Source: Prosthecobacter sp.
GTDB taxonomy: Bacteria; Verrucomicrobiota; Verrucomicrobiia; Verrucomicrobiales; Verrucomicrobiaceae
Assembly: GCF_029946185.1 (NCBI RefSeq)
Contig: NZ_JAQSEA010000115.1
Span: 1-48,762, forward strand
Length of the DNA stretch: 48,762 nt
Direction of reading: 5' to 3'
Notes under the pieces: model-generated
Database searches by the model: none
What the model was told of the DNA's origin: nothing
The model's input: the letters and a program-made list of their open reading frames with translations, nothing else
Translations under genes and position numbers: made by a program
Shown here: positions 15,620-24,250 of the stretch, one piece after another
Layout of the letters: each line of letters begins with the position of its first letter
Position numbering within the stretch: position 1 is the first letter of the stretch

Positions 15620-15967
15620 ATGGTCACAACAAAAGCAGTCACTAAAAAAGCGCCTTTTTCCCGCCGGGTAGTTGATCACGTCACCGATGAACTGGTGAAC
15701 GTACTGTCCACGGGCGAAACCTTTGAGTTTAAAGCCCTCTTTTCGAAAGTGTTTGAAGGATTGAAGCTGAAAAATGCTGTCAGTGGTGGCGAAGAGATGC
15801 TCCGCCTGCGTTCGTATGAGAAGATTCTCAAGCTGACCAACTGCGGTCTCGTGAAGAAAGTGGGCAAGACCTATCGCGCCCTCGAAGGCATTGAATCCGC
15901 CTCCAGCGCCCATCGCCTGGCACGCCTGGACTCAGCGATCCTTGCAGCAGCGCAGGCCAAGGCCTGA
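15620..15967 (+). CDS. Small basic protein, unknown function
   Basis: This 115-residue protein is not recognised. It starts with MVTTKAVTKKAPFSRRVVDHV and is rich in Lys and helix-forming residues, with the segment LRSYEKILKLTNCGLVKKVGKTYRALEG, which reads as a helix-turn-helix-like or winged-helix element. No signal or membrane segment is present, so a cytoplasmic nucleic-acid-binding role is possible but unproven. It is followed 24 nt later by a strong terminator, indicating an independently terminated and perhaps well-expressed gene. The 78 nt between it and the GIY-YIG gene hold no other gene. Confidence 0.65.
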   Translation: MVTTKAVTKKAPFSRRVVDHVTDELVNVLSTGETFEFKALFSKVFEGLKLKNAVSGGEEMLRLRSYEKILKLTNCGLVKKVGKTYRALEGIESASSAHRLARLDSAILAAAQAKA

Positions 15968-15991
15968 GTTGTTCCTCCTATTGTTTAACGA

Positions 15992-16034
15992 AACGGCACG
16001 GTGCGTCTTTTGAGATGCCTGTGCCGTTTTTTTT
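15992..16034 (+). terminator. Rho-independent terminator
   Basis: AACGGCAC pairs with GTGCCGTT around an imperfect inner stem-loop and is followed directly by a run of eight T. It ends the small basic protein gene. Confidence 0.88.
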
Positions 16035-16061
16035 GGGTACCTCTGCCTGTGGCAGGAGTGG

Positions 16062-16132
16062 TTGCCTCACAAGGACTCGAACCTTGAATGACAGATTCAG
16101 AATCTGCTGTGTTACCATTACACCATGAGGCA
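16062..16132 (-). tRNA. tRNA-Gln (anticodon CTG)
   Basis: On the minus strand the acceptor stem TGCCTCA pairs with TGAGGCA over 7 bp, with discriminator A. The D-loop has AATGGTAA, the anticodon stem GCAGA/TCTGT encloses the loop TTCTGAA giving anticodon CTG, and the T-arm contains GGTTCGAGTCC. The U1-A72 first pair is typical of bacterial tRNA-Gln. CCA is not encoded at the 3' end. Confidence 0.93.
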
Positions 16133-16195
16133 GTGAGTGGCGGGCTGAGAGAATAGAGGCGACCGCGGTTCTTGCAAGTAGGACAGCAGACTTTT

Positions 16196-17542
16196 TCAGT
16201 CCTTGCCGGTCAGCTCGTGTTTATAGGCCTTGGTTTCGGCCACGATCACCCCGCTGAGGCAGATGAGGCAGATCAGGTTTGGCAGGGCCATGAGGCCGTT
16301 GGCGGCATCGGCAAAGTCCCAGACGGCCTGAGCTGGCTGCACGGAGCCAAACAGCACCGCCAGCACCCACAGAATACGGTAGGGCTTCACCGCGCGCGTG
16401 CCGAACAGATACTCAGCCGCCTTTTCGCCGTAGTAGCCCCAGCCGAGGATGGTGGAGAACACGAAGGTCATCATGCCGATCAGGAGAATGTAGGGCCCGA
16501 TCGAATGCAGTTCGTTGAACGCCGCGCTGGTGAGAGCTGCTTTTGGCAACCCTTCCTTCCAGTGACCACTGCTAACGATGACCAGACCGGTCATGAGGCA
16601 GATCACGACTGTGTCCCAGAAGGTGGCCGTGCTGCTGACGAGCGCCTGGCGGACCGGATTGGGTGTCTTCGCCGCCGCCGCCACGATGGGGGCGGAGCCG
16701 AGACCCGACTCATTCGAGAACAAACCGCGGGCGATCCCCGCCTGCGCCACCTGCTTCAACGTGGCACCGATGAAGCCGCCAGCGGCCGCCTGACCGCTCC
16801 AGGCACCGTTCCAGATGTCCGCAAAAGCCTGTGGCAATGCGGCATAGTTTTTGATCAAAATCAGCGTGCAGCCGATGATGTAGCCCACCGCCATGAATGG
16901 GACGAGAATGCCGCACACCTTTGCAATGCTCTTCACGCCACCGAGAATGACTGCGGCGGTCAAAGCCGCCATCACACCACCGACAATCCAGCGCAGGTTG
17001 GTGACGGATTCCGGCTTCACCTGCTCAATGAGCATTTCAACAATGCTGTTGGCCTGAGTCATGTTGCCGATGCCAAAGGCGGCGATGCAGGTGAAAACAG
17101 CGAACACGATGCCCAGCCACTTCTGCCCGAGACCCCGCTCCAGCGCATACATGGGTCCACCGGCCATGCTGCCGTCCGGCATGGTGACGCGATATTTCAC
17201 AGCCAGCACGGCTTCCGAATATTTCGTGGCAATGCCAAAGACGCCAGTCAGCCACATCCACAGCACTGCGCCCGGACCGCCCATGGTCACGGCACCCGCC
17301 ACACCAATGATATTGCCGGTGCCAATGGTAGCGGCGAGGGCTGTCATGAGTGCGCCGAACTGCGACACATCCCCCTCCCCTGCTTTTTCACGCGAAAAGG
17401 AAATCTTGATCGCCCGAGGCAGGAAGCGCTGGATGAAGCCGGTGCGGAGTGTCAGGAACAAATGCGTGCCAAACAGCAAAATGATGAGGGGCACGCCCCA
17501 GACCCATCCAGAGAGATCAGAAGCAAATTTAGCGAAGTCCAT
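16196..17542 (-). CDS. Sodium:alanine symporter family transporter (AGCS)
   Basis: This 448-residue protein has about eleven hydrophobic segments and family signatures: GTHLFLTLRTGFIQ, ALAATIGTGNIIGVAGA, GGPGAVLWMWLTG and GLFSNESGLGSAPIVAAAAKT. It should import alanine or glycine with sodium across the inner membrane. The ATG at 17542 (MDFAKFASDLSGW) matches family N-termini; the GTG at 17599 adds 19 residues with no support. It stands as a single gene with the tRNA-Gln gene downstream on the same strand. No nearby gene suggests a specific substrate. Confidence 0.93.
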   Translation of the reverse strand: MDFAKFASDLSGWVWGVPLIILLFGTHLFLTLRTGFIQRFLPRAIKISFSREKAGEGDVSQFGALMTALAATIGTGNIIGVAGAVTMGGPGAVLWMWLTGVFGIATKYSEAVLAVKYRVTMPDGSMAGGPMYALERGLGQKWLGIVFAVFTCIAAFGIGNMTQANSIVEMLIEQVKPESVTNLRWIVGGVMAALTAAVILGGVKSIAKVCGILVPFMAVGYIIGCTLILIKNYAALPQAFADIWNGAWSGQAAAGGFIGATLKQVAQAGIARGLFSNESGLGSAPIVAAAAKTPNPVRQALVSSTATFWDTVVICLMTGLVIVSSGHWKEGLPKAALTSAAFNELHSIGPYILLIGMMTFVFSTILGWGYYGEKAAEYLFGTRAVKPYRILWVLAVLFGSVQPAQAVWDFADAANGLMALPNLICLICLSGVIVAETKAYKHELTGKD

Positions 17543-17695
17543 GAAGCCTTTTAAAACGTAAACCCGCTTTGCGCCAAGCACAAACAATGCCCCGGACACA
17601 TTTCTCCGCTTGTAAGTACGTTTTTTTCGGGAGCTGACATTCCCATTGCGTAGTTCTGAGGCAATCCGCTATCTTTGCGGCCCCAATCCATCCAT

Positions 17696-19123
17696 ATGAA
17701 GCCCTCGCTTTTCCCCAACCGCCGTACTTTCCTCCGCAACACTGCCGCAACTGCGGGCAGCATCTTTCTCCCCAATCTGCTGATTGGTCAGGAAGGTGTC
17801 GTCAAAAAAATCAATGTCGCCGGCATCGGTGGCGCAGGCGGCAAAGGTGCCTCTGATGTGGGTATCTCCGCCAAGGGAGCCAACATTGTCGCCATTTGCG
17901 ACGTGGACCGTGAACGCCTCAAGCAGGCACAGCAGAAATACCCGGACGCGAAGATGTTCGAGAACTTCCGTGAGATGTTTGAAACGATGGGTGACAAGAT
18001 CGACATGGTCACCGTTTCCACTCCTGACCACGCTCACTACCCTGCAGCGATGGAAGCCATCAAGCGCGGCAAGCACGTCTGCGTGCAGAAGCCCCTGGTG
18101 AACCGCATCTGGGAAGCCAATCAACTTCACGAAGCCGCCAAGAAAAAAGGCGTGAAGACCAACATGGGCAACCAAGGCCACACCGGCAAAGGCATCCGCT
18201 TCCTCAAGCAGTGGGTCAGCGAAGGCATCGTGGGCAACGTCCAAGAAATCCACGTCTGGACCAACCGCCCCATCTGGCCACAGGGCAATGCAGCCAAGGA
18301 CAAGTACATCCATGGCACAGTGCCGAAGATCAAAGAGAAGAAGAAAGGCCCGGACGGCAAAGACATGATGGTCGAAACCGCTGAGGATCTGTTCAACTGG
18401 GACTCCTGGCTGGCCGCCTGCCCTTCCGTCCCCTATACCGACGGTCTCCATCCCTTCGCCTGGCGCGGCCACCGCGAATACGGCGCAGGTGCCATGGGCG
18501 ACATGGGCTGCCATCTTCTCGACGGTCCTTTCTGGGCCTGCGGCCTCGGCGAACCCTACAAAATGGAAGCCGAATGCCAGGAACTCACCGACGTGAGCTG
18601 GCCGAAGTCCTCCCACGTGGTGTTCTACTTCAAGACGGAGAAATACGGCGAGGTCAAACTGCACTGGTATGAAGGCAGCCTGAAGCCTGAGCGTCCGGCA
18701 GAACTCGATGCCGACCGCGACTGGGACAAGATCAAAGGCGGCTTCCTCCTACGTGGTGATGCCGGCGTGATCCTCAACACCGACGACTATTGCGGCAGCC
18801 CACGTCTGATCCCGAACGCCAAGATGACCGAATTCCTCGGTGGCAAGCCCCCTGTGGCGAAGCTGGAACCCGCGCTCGCCGAAGGCGAACCGCAGCTCGA
18901 ACTCATCCGCGCCATTGAGCAGGACAAGATCTGCGGCAGCAATTTCGACTACTCCGTGCCGCTGACCAAGCTCTGCCTCCTCGGCAACCTCGCCATCGCC
19001 AATCCCGACAAAGTCATCAACTGGGATGCCGCCAAGCAGGAGTCCGACAACGCGGAAGCCAACAAGCTCATCACCCGCGCGGCCTACCGCCAGGGCTGGG
19101 ATTACAGCGCTGCAAACATCTAA
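17696..19123 (+). CDS. Tat-exported Gfo/Idh/MocA family oxidoreductase
   Basis: The 475-residue protein starts MKPSLFPNRRTFLRNTAATAG, a twin-arginine signal. A Rossmann fold follows (INVAGIGGAGGKGASDVG, then AICDVD), with the conserved VCVQKPLVNRIWEANQL in place of the usual EKP segment, and a C-terminal alpha/beta domain with GAGAMGDMGCHLLDGPFWA. Such secreted members bind NAD(P) before export and are assumed to act on sugars or inositols; they are numerous in Verrucomicrobiota and Planctomycetota. The exact substrate is unknown. It is monocistronic, with a good terminator 37 nt after the stop. The ATG at 17696 is preferred to 17675 because the Tat signal begins there. Confidence 0.92.
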   Translation: MKPSLFPNRRTFLRNTAATAGSIFLPNLLIGQEGVVKKINVAGIGGAGGKGASDVGISAKGANIVAICDVDRERLKQAQQKYPDAKMFENFREMFETMGDKIDMVTVSTPDHAHYPAAMEAIKRGKHVCVQKPLVNRIWEANQLHEAAKKKGVKTNMGNQGHTGKGIRFLKQWVSEGIVGNVQEIHVWTNRPIWPQGNAAKDKYIHGTVPKIKEKKKGPDGKDMMVETAEDLFNWDSWLAACPSVPYTDGLHPFAWRGHREYGAGAMGDMGCHLLDGPFWACGLGEPYKMEAECQELTDVSWPKSSHVVFYFKTEKYGEVKLHWYEGSLKPERPAELDADRDWDKIKGGFLLRGDAGVILNTDDYCGSPRLIPNAKMTEFLGGKPPVAKLEPALAEGEPQLELIRAIEQDKICGSNFDYSVPLTKLCLLGNLAIANPDKVINWDAAKQESDNAEANKLITRAAYRQGWDYSAANI

Positions 19124-19160
19124 CGCCGTCTCGCTTTAGCGGACTGTCCATCCATCGAAT

Positions 19161-19191
19161 CGCCCGGCAGGTTTCTGTCGGGCGATTTTTT
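19161..19191 (+). terminator. Rho-independent terminator
   Basis: CGCCCGGCAG and CTGTCGGGCG form a 10-bp stem with one G-T pair around a GTTT loop, followed by ATTTTTT. It ends the oxidoreductase gene and directly abuts the stop codon of the convergent GYF_2-like gene. Confidence 0.88.
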
Positions 19192-19192
19192 G

Positions 19193-19822
19193 TTACTTCC
19201 TGGACATGTCATTGATCATCCCCTTGATCACGTCCCCCCCTTCACCCAAACCCTTCATCAGCTCCGCAAGGCCCGGCCCAAGCAGCCAGGAGGTATAGGA
19301 GATGGCCATCCACCACGCAATGGCGTTCACGATGATCATGGTCGTCACCAGCACCTCCACCCAGCGGCCCCATACCACGAGGTAGCCGTTCTCATCCTTC
19401 TTCTGCCGGAAAATATGATCTGAATACAAGGACACCGCCGCCCACCACAGCAGGGGCGGGAAAAATAAGAAACCCAGGATCATGCGCCGCAGAACCGTAC
19501 CCCCGCGCTGGTTGTAGGGCACACGATTGTAGTCACGGTAGCGTGCCACCCGGCGGCGTGTGGGAAGGACCGTGAGACCGTCAGCGACGACCTGCCCCTG
19601 GGCATGCAGTTCCAGCAGGGTCGAAACGGGACGCCACTGCTCCTCGTCCCCACGCTTCACCAAGTCATTGTCGCGGATCGATCCGTAGGCGAGAAAATTG
19701 CGCAGATCATCTTTGGAACAGGGACCGAGTGTCTTCTGGCCTTTGGCAATGTAATAGGTGGCATTCACGAGCACTAGGGAAAAGAACGGCGCGACGGTAG
19801 ATAGGAGCACGTTATAATGCAT
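19193..19822 (-). CDS. GYF_2-domain membrane protein
   Basis: The predicted protein is about 209 residues from the ATG at 19822; the start is uncertain, since a TTG at 19861 would also be in frame and the site lacks a clear ribosome binding site. After a short hydrophobic N-terminus, TYYIAKGQKTLGPCSKDDL with the later DNDLVKRGDEEQWRPVS is the GYF_2 pattern seen in bacterial membrane proteins, perhaps a protein-interaction module. A basic linker (RRRVARYRDYNR) leads to two C-terminal membrane helices (around residues 120-140 and 160-185). Function unknown. It is divergent from the ceramidase-like gene with 68 nt between starts. Confidence 0.72.
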   Translation of the reverse strand: MHYNVLLSTVAPFFSLVLVNATYYIAKGQKTLGPCSKDDLRNFLAYGSIRDNDLVKRGDEEQWRPVSTLLELHAQGQVVADGLTVLPTRRRVARYRDYNRVPYNQRGGTVLRRMILGFLFFPPLLWWAAVSLYSDHIFRQKKDENGYLVVWGRWVEVLVTTMIIVNAIAWWMAISYTSWLLGPGLAELMKGLGEGGDVIKGMINDMSRK

Positions 19823-19890
19823 TATCCGCACCAAGATGTATTGTAAGTTTTTTATATTCAAACATGCCAGGCACGTGCGTACTTCACCCC

Positions 19891-21405
19891 ATGCGCCTTC
19901 GCTTTCTCCCCTTCCTTGTCGGTCTGTCCAGCCTGACGCTTCATGCTCTGCCCCCTGCCCCCACCTCCAGCATCAAGGCCGGATTTGCGGTGCGGGACAT
20001 CACTCCAGACATCGGCATGGAGCAGCCCGGCGGCTATGGCAAAAGCTTCCACCGGACCTTTCACGACGCCTGCAAGGTGCGGGTGGCCCTGTTTGATGAT
20101 GGAAAAAAGACCGCCGTGGTCATCGGCCTCGACGCGCTTGTGGTGCCGCGGCAGGTTGTGCTGGACGCCCGTGCTCAAATCGAAAAAGCCACCGGCATCA
20201 CCGGGGACGCCGTGCTGATCTGCGCCTCGCATTCGCACAGCTCCGGCCCCGTCGGCATGGTCATGCCCGGTGAATATGACGGCGCCTCTGACCTCGTGAA
20301 GAAGCTCGCGTATGAACAATCCTCCTGCGCAGACCCCGGCTACCTGCTGCGACTGACGCGTGAGATTGTGACAGGGGTCGTCCTGGCGAACCAAAACAAA
20401 GTGCCGGTACAACTGGGCTGTGGTTTTGGCCATGAGGACAAGGTGGCTTTCAATCGCCGCCTGCGCATGAAGAACGGCCAGAGCTGGAGCCATCCGCGTC
20501 CTGGTAATCCGGAGATCTTGGAATACGCGGGGCCCATTGATCCGCAGGTGGGTGTCATCGGTGCTTGGGACATGCAGGGCCAGATGGTGGGCGTGGTGGT
20601 GAACTATGCCTGCCATGCGACCACCAACCCCGGCGGCATTTCGGCCAACTGGATTCAATACCTCGAAAAAACCATTCAGGGCGGACTCGGCACGCATGCA
20701 CCGGTGGTCTTCATGCAGGGGGCCTGCGGCGACATCACGCAGGTGGACAACCTCAGCCCCTATCAAAACCCGAAGCCCGAGGAGTGGAGCCAGCGTGTCG
20801 GCGGAAGTGTGGGAGCTGAAGCGATCCGTGTTTTACTCACGCAGCCCAAGATCACAGCGGCTCCCATTGAAACACGCCAGGAAGTTCTGAAAATCAAACG
20901 TCGTCCGCCATCGCCGCAGCGGGTGGAGAAAAGTCTCGATCTCGTGAGCAAACCGCGAGTCGCTGGAGACGCCACCGACTTCCTTTTTTCCAAGGAGATC
21001 CTCATGCTTGACCACCTCAACAAGAAGCAGCCCCTCGTCGATTGCGAAGTGCAGTGCATCAAGGTGGGCCCAGTGTGCTTTGTTTCCAATCCCGCTGAAT
21101 ACTTCGTGCAGTACGGGCTCGACATCAAAAAAGGGAGCCCGCATGCCTTCACCTTTCCCTGTGAACTTTCCAACGGCATCGTCGGCTACGTCCCCACCGA
21201 GGAGGCCTTTGGTCCGCACGGCGGCGGGTATGAAACACGCCTCACCTCTTATTCCAATCTCGAAATCACCGCTGGAACGCAGATGGCGAAGAAAGGCATC
21301 GAACTGGCCAAACAAATGACCGCCGAACCCAAGCCCGAGCCGCTGAAGGCTCCGCCTTTCAGCCTGCCATGGAACTATGGCAATTTACCGCCGGAGCTGG
21401 AGTGA
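19891..21405 (+). CDS. Exported neutral/alkaline ceramidase-like hydrolase
   Basis: The 504-residue protein begins MRLRFLPFLVGLSSLTLHA, a Sec signal peptide. The mature region matches the N-terminal domain of the neutral/alkaline non-lysosomal ceramidase family: KAGFAVRDITPDIG, the His-rich CASHSHSSGPVG, VNYACHATT and FMQGACGDI, which contribute zinc ligands. True ceramidases are longer (about 650 residues) with a C-terminal Ig-like domain that is missing here, so this is a member of the broader family common in Planctomycetota and Verrucomicrobiota with unknown substrate. The start at 19891 puts the signal peptide at the N-terminus; nine further codons upstream are unlikely. Confidence 0.85.
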   Translation: MRLRFLPFLVGLSSLTLHALPPAPTSSIKAGFAVRDITPDIGMEQPGGYGKSFHRTFHDACKVRVALFDDGKKTAVVIGLDALVVPRQVVLDARAQIEKATGITGDAVLICASHSHSSGPVGMVMPGEYDGASDLVKKLAYEQSSCADPGYLLRLTREIVTGVVLANQNKVPVQLGCGFGHEDKVAFNRRLRMKNGQSWSHPRPGNPEILEYAGPIDPQVGVIGAWDMQGQMVGVVVNYACHATTNPGGISANWIQYLEKTIQGGLGTHAPVVFMQGACGDITQVDNLSPYQNPKPEEWSQRVGGSVGAEAIRVLLTQPKITAAPIETRQEVLKIKRRPPSPQRVEKSLDLVSKPRVAGDATDFLFSKEILMLDHLNKKQPLVDCEVQCIKVGPVCFVSNPAEYFVQYGLDIKKGSPHAFTFPCELSNGIVGYVPTEEAFGPHGGGYETRLTSYSNLEITAGTQMAKKGIELAKQMTAEPKPEPLKAPPFSLPWNYGNLPPELE

Positions 21406-21466
21406 GGCAGGCATTTCGCACCAGAGTGCATGTATTGCTCGTTCCTTTCTGCGCCTGCAATTCAGA

Positions 21467-21482
21467 ACCGGCTGAAGCCGGT
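21467..21482. repeat. Short palindromic hairpin, possible dispersed element
   Basis: ACCGGC-TGAA-GCCGGT is a perfect 6-bp stem with a tetraloop, within the 200-nt gap between the ceramidase-like and nitroreductase genes. It lacks a T-tract. No second copy is seen in this window. The rest of the gap shows no gene. Confidence 0.35.
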
Positions 21483-21605
21483 ACTACAATACGTACGCCA
21501 CGATCTGCGGAGTGATGGGTGCATTTTGTTCGCGCGCCACCATCCGTCAACGAGCCAACTTTAAACTTTAAACCTTAGACTTGTAACTTCATAGTCTTCC
21601 ACCGC

Positions 21606-22238
21606 ATGACCCCCGCAGAACTCCTCTCCGCCCTCAACTGGCGCTACGCCACCAAGGTCTTCGATTCCACAAAGAAGATCCCTGCTGACACTTGGGCTGC
21701 GCTGGAGGAGTCGCTCGTTCTCACACCATCGAGCTACGGTCTGCAGCCGTGGAAATTCATCATCATTCAGGACAAGGAACTGCGTGAGGAGTTGATTGGT
21801 CATTCATGGCGTCAGCGCCAGGTGGTGGACTGCTCGCACTTGGTCGTCATGGCCACGAAGCGCGCGATGTCCGAAGTCGAAATTGATGCCAACCTCATGC
21901 GCATCGCCGAAGTGCGTGGCGGCACGCCCGATGCACTGGTTGGCTTCCGCAAGATGCTCACCGGCACGCTGGAGCAGGGATACATGACCAAGGAGTGGGC
22001 CATGATGCAGGCCTACATCGCGCTCGGCCAGTTCATGGCAGCGGCTGCTCTGCTAGGCATCGACACCTGCCCGATGGAGGGTTTTGTGCCCGCAAAATAC
22101 GACGAAGTTCTCGGTCTCGAAGCTCAGGGATTTACCACGACCGTGCTCTGTCCTGCAGGCTATCGTCATGCAGATGACCGCTATGCCGCGCTGCCCAAGG
22201 TCCGCTTCAAAAGCAGCGATGTGATTGAGCATCGCTGA
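21606..22238 (+). CDS. NAD(P)H-dependent nitroreductase family flavoprotein (NfsB-like)
   Basis: This 210-residue protein has the nitroreductase fold: an N-terminal WRYATKVFDSTKKIP (the RxxxRxF-type FMN-contact region), LTPSSYGLQPWKFIIIQD, and a late glycine-containing MAAAALLGIDTCPMEGF with YDEVLGL. It resembles the E. coli NfsB group, FMN enzymes that reduce quinones and nitroaromatics. The cytoplasmic location follows from the absence of a signal. The physiological substrate cannot be inferred. It is a single gene converging on the L,D-transpeptidase-like gene with about 90 nt between them. Confidence 0.9.
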   Translation: MTPAELLSALNWRYATKVFDSTKKIPADTWAALEESLVLTPSSYGLQPWKFIIIQDKELREELIGHSWRQRQVVDCSHLVVMATKRAMSEVEIDANLMRIAEVRGGTPDALVGFRKMLTGTLEQGYMTKEWAMMQAYIALGQFMAAAALLGIDTCPMEGFVPAKYDEVLGLEAQGFTTTVLCPAGYRHADDRYAALPKVRFKSSDVIEHR

Positions 22239-22327
22239 GTTGGTTTCGATTCTGGCTAGCCTCCCCGCCTCTCTGCGCACCGCAGTTCAAAAGAGGGGAG
22301 CTCCAGATATGCTATGGCATTTCCTTT

Positions 22328-23044
22328 TCAGCGCCCCGGGACCATTTGCACGAGACATGGCTCCGTCGCAGGATCCAGCCACGCGAGAACCTTGCGCAGG
22401 TTCGCCTCAGACATGGCGGTGCAGCCCGCCGTAGGCACGTTTTCGCCCAGCCAGATGTGCATGAAGATGCAGGAACCAAGGCCCGGTTGGTTGTCTGGAT
22501 TGTGCGCAATGACAGCCCCCAGTTTGTAGCAGCCAATGCGGGGAACCATGGTTTCAGGACCCGTCCAATCAGGGGTCACTGTGCGATCATCCACGATCTG
22601 GTTGTAGTGCTGCGAGCGAACATCATCGATGCCCCAATGATGCTCGGTGCAGTGGATGTAGGGCAGCTTGATCCAGGCATGCGACGGCTCGGAGCCAAAT
22701 GCCTGGGTGACGCGAAAGACTCCGGCGGGAGCACAGCTATCCCCTTCCTTTTTCATGCGCCAGCCAGCCGGAGCGGACAGGCCGAACTCGCCATGGCCCC
22801 ATGCCATGCCGTTGCGACCGATGCGGACTGGAATGGCGGTGCCGGTAGCCTGCCAGTCATGGGTCGGGGTGCGCACGAGCATTCTGAGTTCCGCCGCCGT
22901 CGCCTGCGGATCTACCGCAGTCACGTAGAGCACCTGCCTGCAGTTTGACGGCAGGACCGCCGTGATTTCAGAGGGCAGCGTCACAGGAGCAGGCATGCGC
23001 GCACAGGAGGCGAGCGTCACGAACAAGACAAGGAGACGATGCAT
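22328..23044 (-). CDS. L,D-transpeptidase-like lipoprotein
   Basis: The 238-residue protein begins at 23044 with MHRLLVLFVTLASC, a lipoprotein signal with lipobox LASC, so it should be anchored to a membrane. The C-terminal catalytic part shows an L,D-transpeptidase-type Cys: His196 in CIFMHIW and Cys208 in PTAGCTAMSE, a variant of the HxxSHGC pattern seen in the DPBB/YkuD-like group that includes ErfK/YafK relatives. L,D-transpeptidases form 3-3 cross-links or anchor proteins to peptidoglycan, which is inferred here. Long extension to 23212 runs through the terminator hairpin and is rejected. It is one of three such folds in this window. Confidence 0.8.
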   Translation of the reverse strand: MHRLLVLFVTLASCARMPAPVTLPSEITAVLPSNCRQVLYVTAVDPQATAAELRMLVRTPTHDWQATGTAIPVRIGRNGMAWGHGEFGLSAPAGWRMKKEGDSCAPAGVFRVTQAFGSEPSHAWIKLPYIHCTEHHWGIDDVRSQHYNQIVDDRTVTPDWTGPETMVPRIGCYKLGAVIAHNPDNQPGLGSCIFMHIWLGENVPTAGCTAMSEANLRKVLAWLDPATEPCLVQMVPGR

Positions 23045-23062
23045 GCGAAATGGGCGGAAATG

Positions 23063-23090
23063 AAAACGCCGCAGAGTTTCCTCTGCGGCG
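23063..23090 (-). terminator. Rho-independent terminator
   Basis: On the minus strand, CGCCGCAGAG pairs perfectly with CTCTGCGGCG around GAAA and is followed by TTTT. It lies after the TIM-barrel gene and before the lipoprotein gene, so the two are probably separate transcripts. Confidence 0.85.
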
Positions 23091-23118
23091 CTGAAGAATC
23101 GATCTGACGGACGGGCTG

Positions 23119-24147
23119 TTACCAGCCGTGGGCGTCGCGGACTTTGATCATCGCTGCGAGGATGTTGTTCCAGGTGTCCGGCGTTTCGAGCACGGCGTTC
23201 GGGAACATGCAACCATCCCAGCAGATGTGCTGGATGCCACGGGCGGCGGCATCTTTGAGCCAGTAGCCGGAGGCCTTGGTGATGTCGAGCTTGCCGTTCG
23301 GATCGTCAGCGCGGCAATGCTTGCCAGTCTTGTCGTGCGCGCCAGCACCGTGCACGGTACCGTCGTTTTGAGCGACGTGGAAGTCGATGGTCCAAGGGCG
23401 CAGCGCGTCGGTCATCTTCTCATAGGCGGCCCAGAACTCAGCTTCGCTGTAGCCTTCTTTGAGAAGAGCATGCTCAGGAGCATTGTAGCCGAGGGTGTAG
23501 AGATAGGTGTGGGCGAGGTCGGCCTGGAAGCCAAGCGCGTTGGGCATGCCCACGCCTTCGAGGACGTCGAGCATGTCCTTCCACGAGTGCATACCGGCCC
23601 AGCAGATTTCGCCTTCGGCGGCCAGACGCTCACCGCTGTCCGCGGCGATCTGCGCTGCCTTCTTGAAGGTGTCCACGATGCGGGCGGTGCCAGCCTTCGA
23701 ATTCTCACGCCACTTGGACACACCGAACTCAGCGGAGTCGATGCGGATGACGCCATATTTGCGCACGCCGTGGTTGTTGAAAATCTTGGCGATGCGGCAG
23801 GCCATTTTCACAGCGCTGAGAAATTTCTCCTGCTGCGCGTCGTCGCCCATGGCGGAGTCACCGACAGTCCCGGGCCACACAGGAGCCACGAGGGAGCCCA
23901 CGCTGAATCCCTTGCCGGCGATGAGATCGGCGATCTTCTTGATCTCGTCATCACTGGCCTCAGGATTGGTGTGCGGGAGGAAGAGGAAGTAGTCGATGCC
24001 TTCAAACTTCTGGCCGTTCACATTGGCTGCGGCGGTCAGGTCCAGCATCTTTTCGAGGCTGATCGGTGGTTCCTGGCCTTCGCCATCGCCTTTGCCGACG
24101 AGTCCGGGCCACATTGCATTGTGAAGTTTGGGTGAGGAATAGCTCAT
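23119..24147 (-). CDS. Xylose-isomerase-like TIM-barrel protein
   Basis: The 342-residue protein is probably cytoplasmic, with no signal. It has the layout of the sugar-phosphate isomerase/epimerase (AP-endonuclease 2) family: a metal-ligand Glu in [16 protein letters not shown] with Asp and His, DFHVAQND with Asp and His, and a late ICWDGCMFP. Members isomerise or epimerise sugars using a divalent metal. The substrate is unknown. It lies about 100 nt downstream of the sulfatase gene on the same strand and may be part of the same sugar-handling cluster. A terminator follows directly. Confidence 0.85.
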   Translation of the reverse strand: MSYSSPKLHNAMWPGLVGKGDGEGQEPPISLEKMLDLTAAANVNGQKFEGIDYFLFLPHTNPEASDDEIKKIADLIAGKGFSVGSLVAPVWPGTVGDSAMGDDAQQEKFLSAVKMACRIAKIFNNHGVRKYGVIRIDSAEFGVSKWRENSKAGTARIVDTFKKAAQIAADSGERLAAEGEICWAGMHSWKDMLDVLEGVGMPNALGFQADLAHTYLYTLGYNAPEHALLKEGYSEAEFWAAYEKMTDALRPWTIDFHVAQNDGTVHGAGAHDKTGKHCRADDPNGKLDITKASGYWLKDAAARGIQHICWDGCMFPNAVLETPDTWNNILAAMIKVRDAHGW

Positions 24148-24250
24148 GGTAATTGCTTGGTTTGGGAAGCGAGTCGCGAGGTTAGCGGGAAGGTTTGGGA
24201 AAGCACGAAAAAAAGTGCCGCGATTTCAGCACGGCAGGCGGGCCGGTGGA

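Noticed and set aside
16172-17554. 460-codon open frame antisense to the AGCS symporter
   Set aside because: The symporter frame has membrane helices and family motifs; this one is a His/Gln/Arg-rich shadow.
23045-23212. N-terminal extension of the L,D-transpeptidase-like lipoprotein
   Set aside because: It runs through a clear terminator hairpin and precedes the lipoprotein signal.
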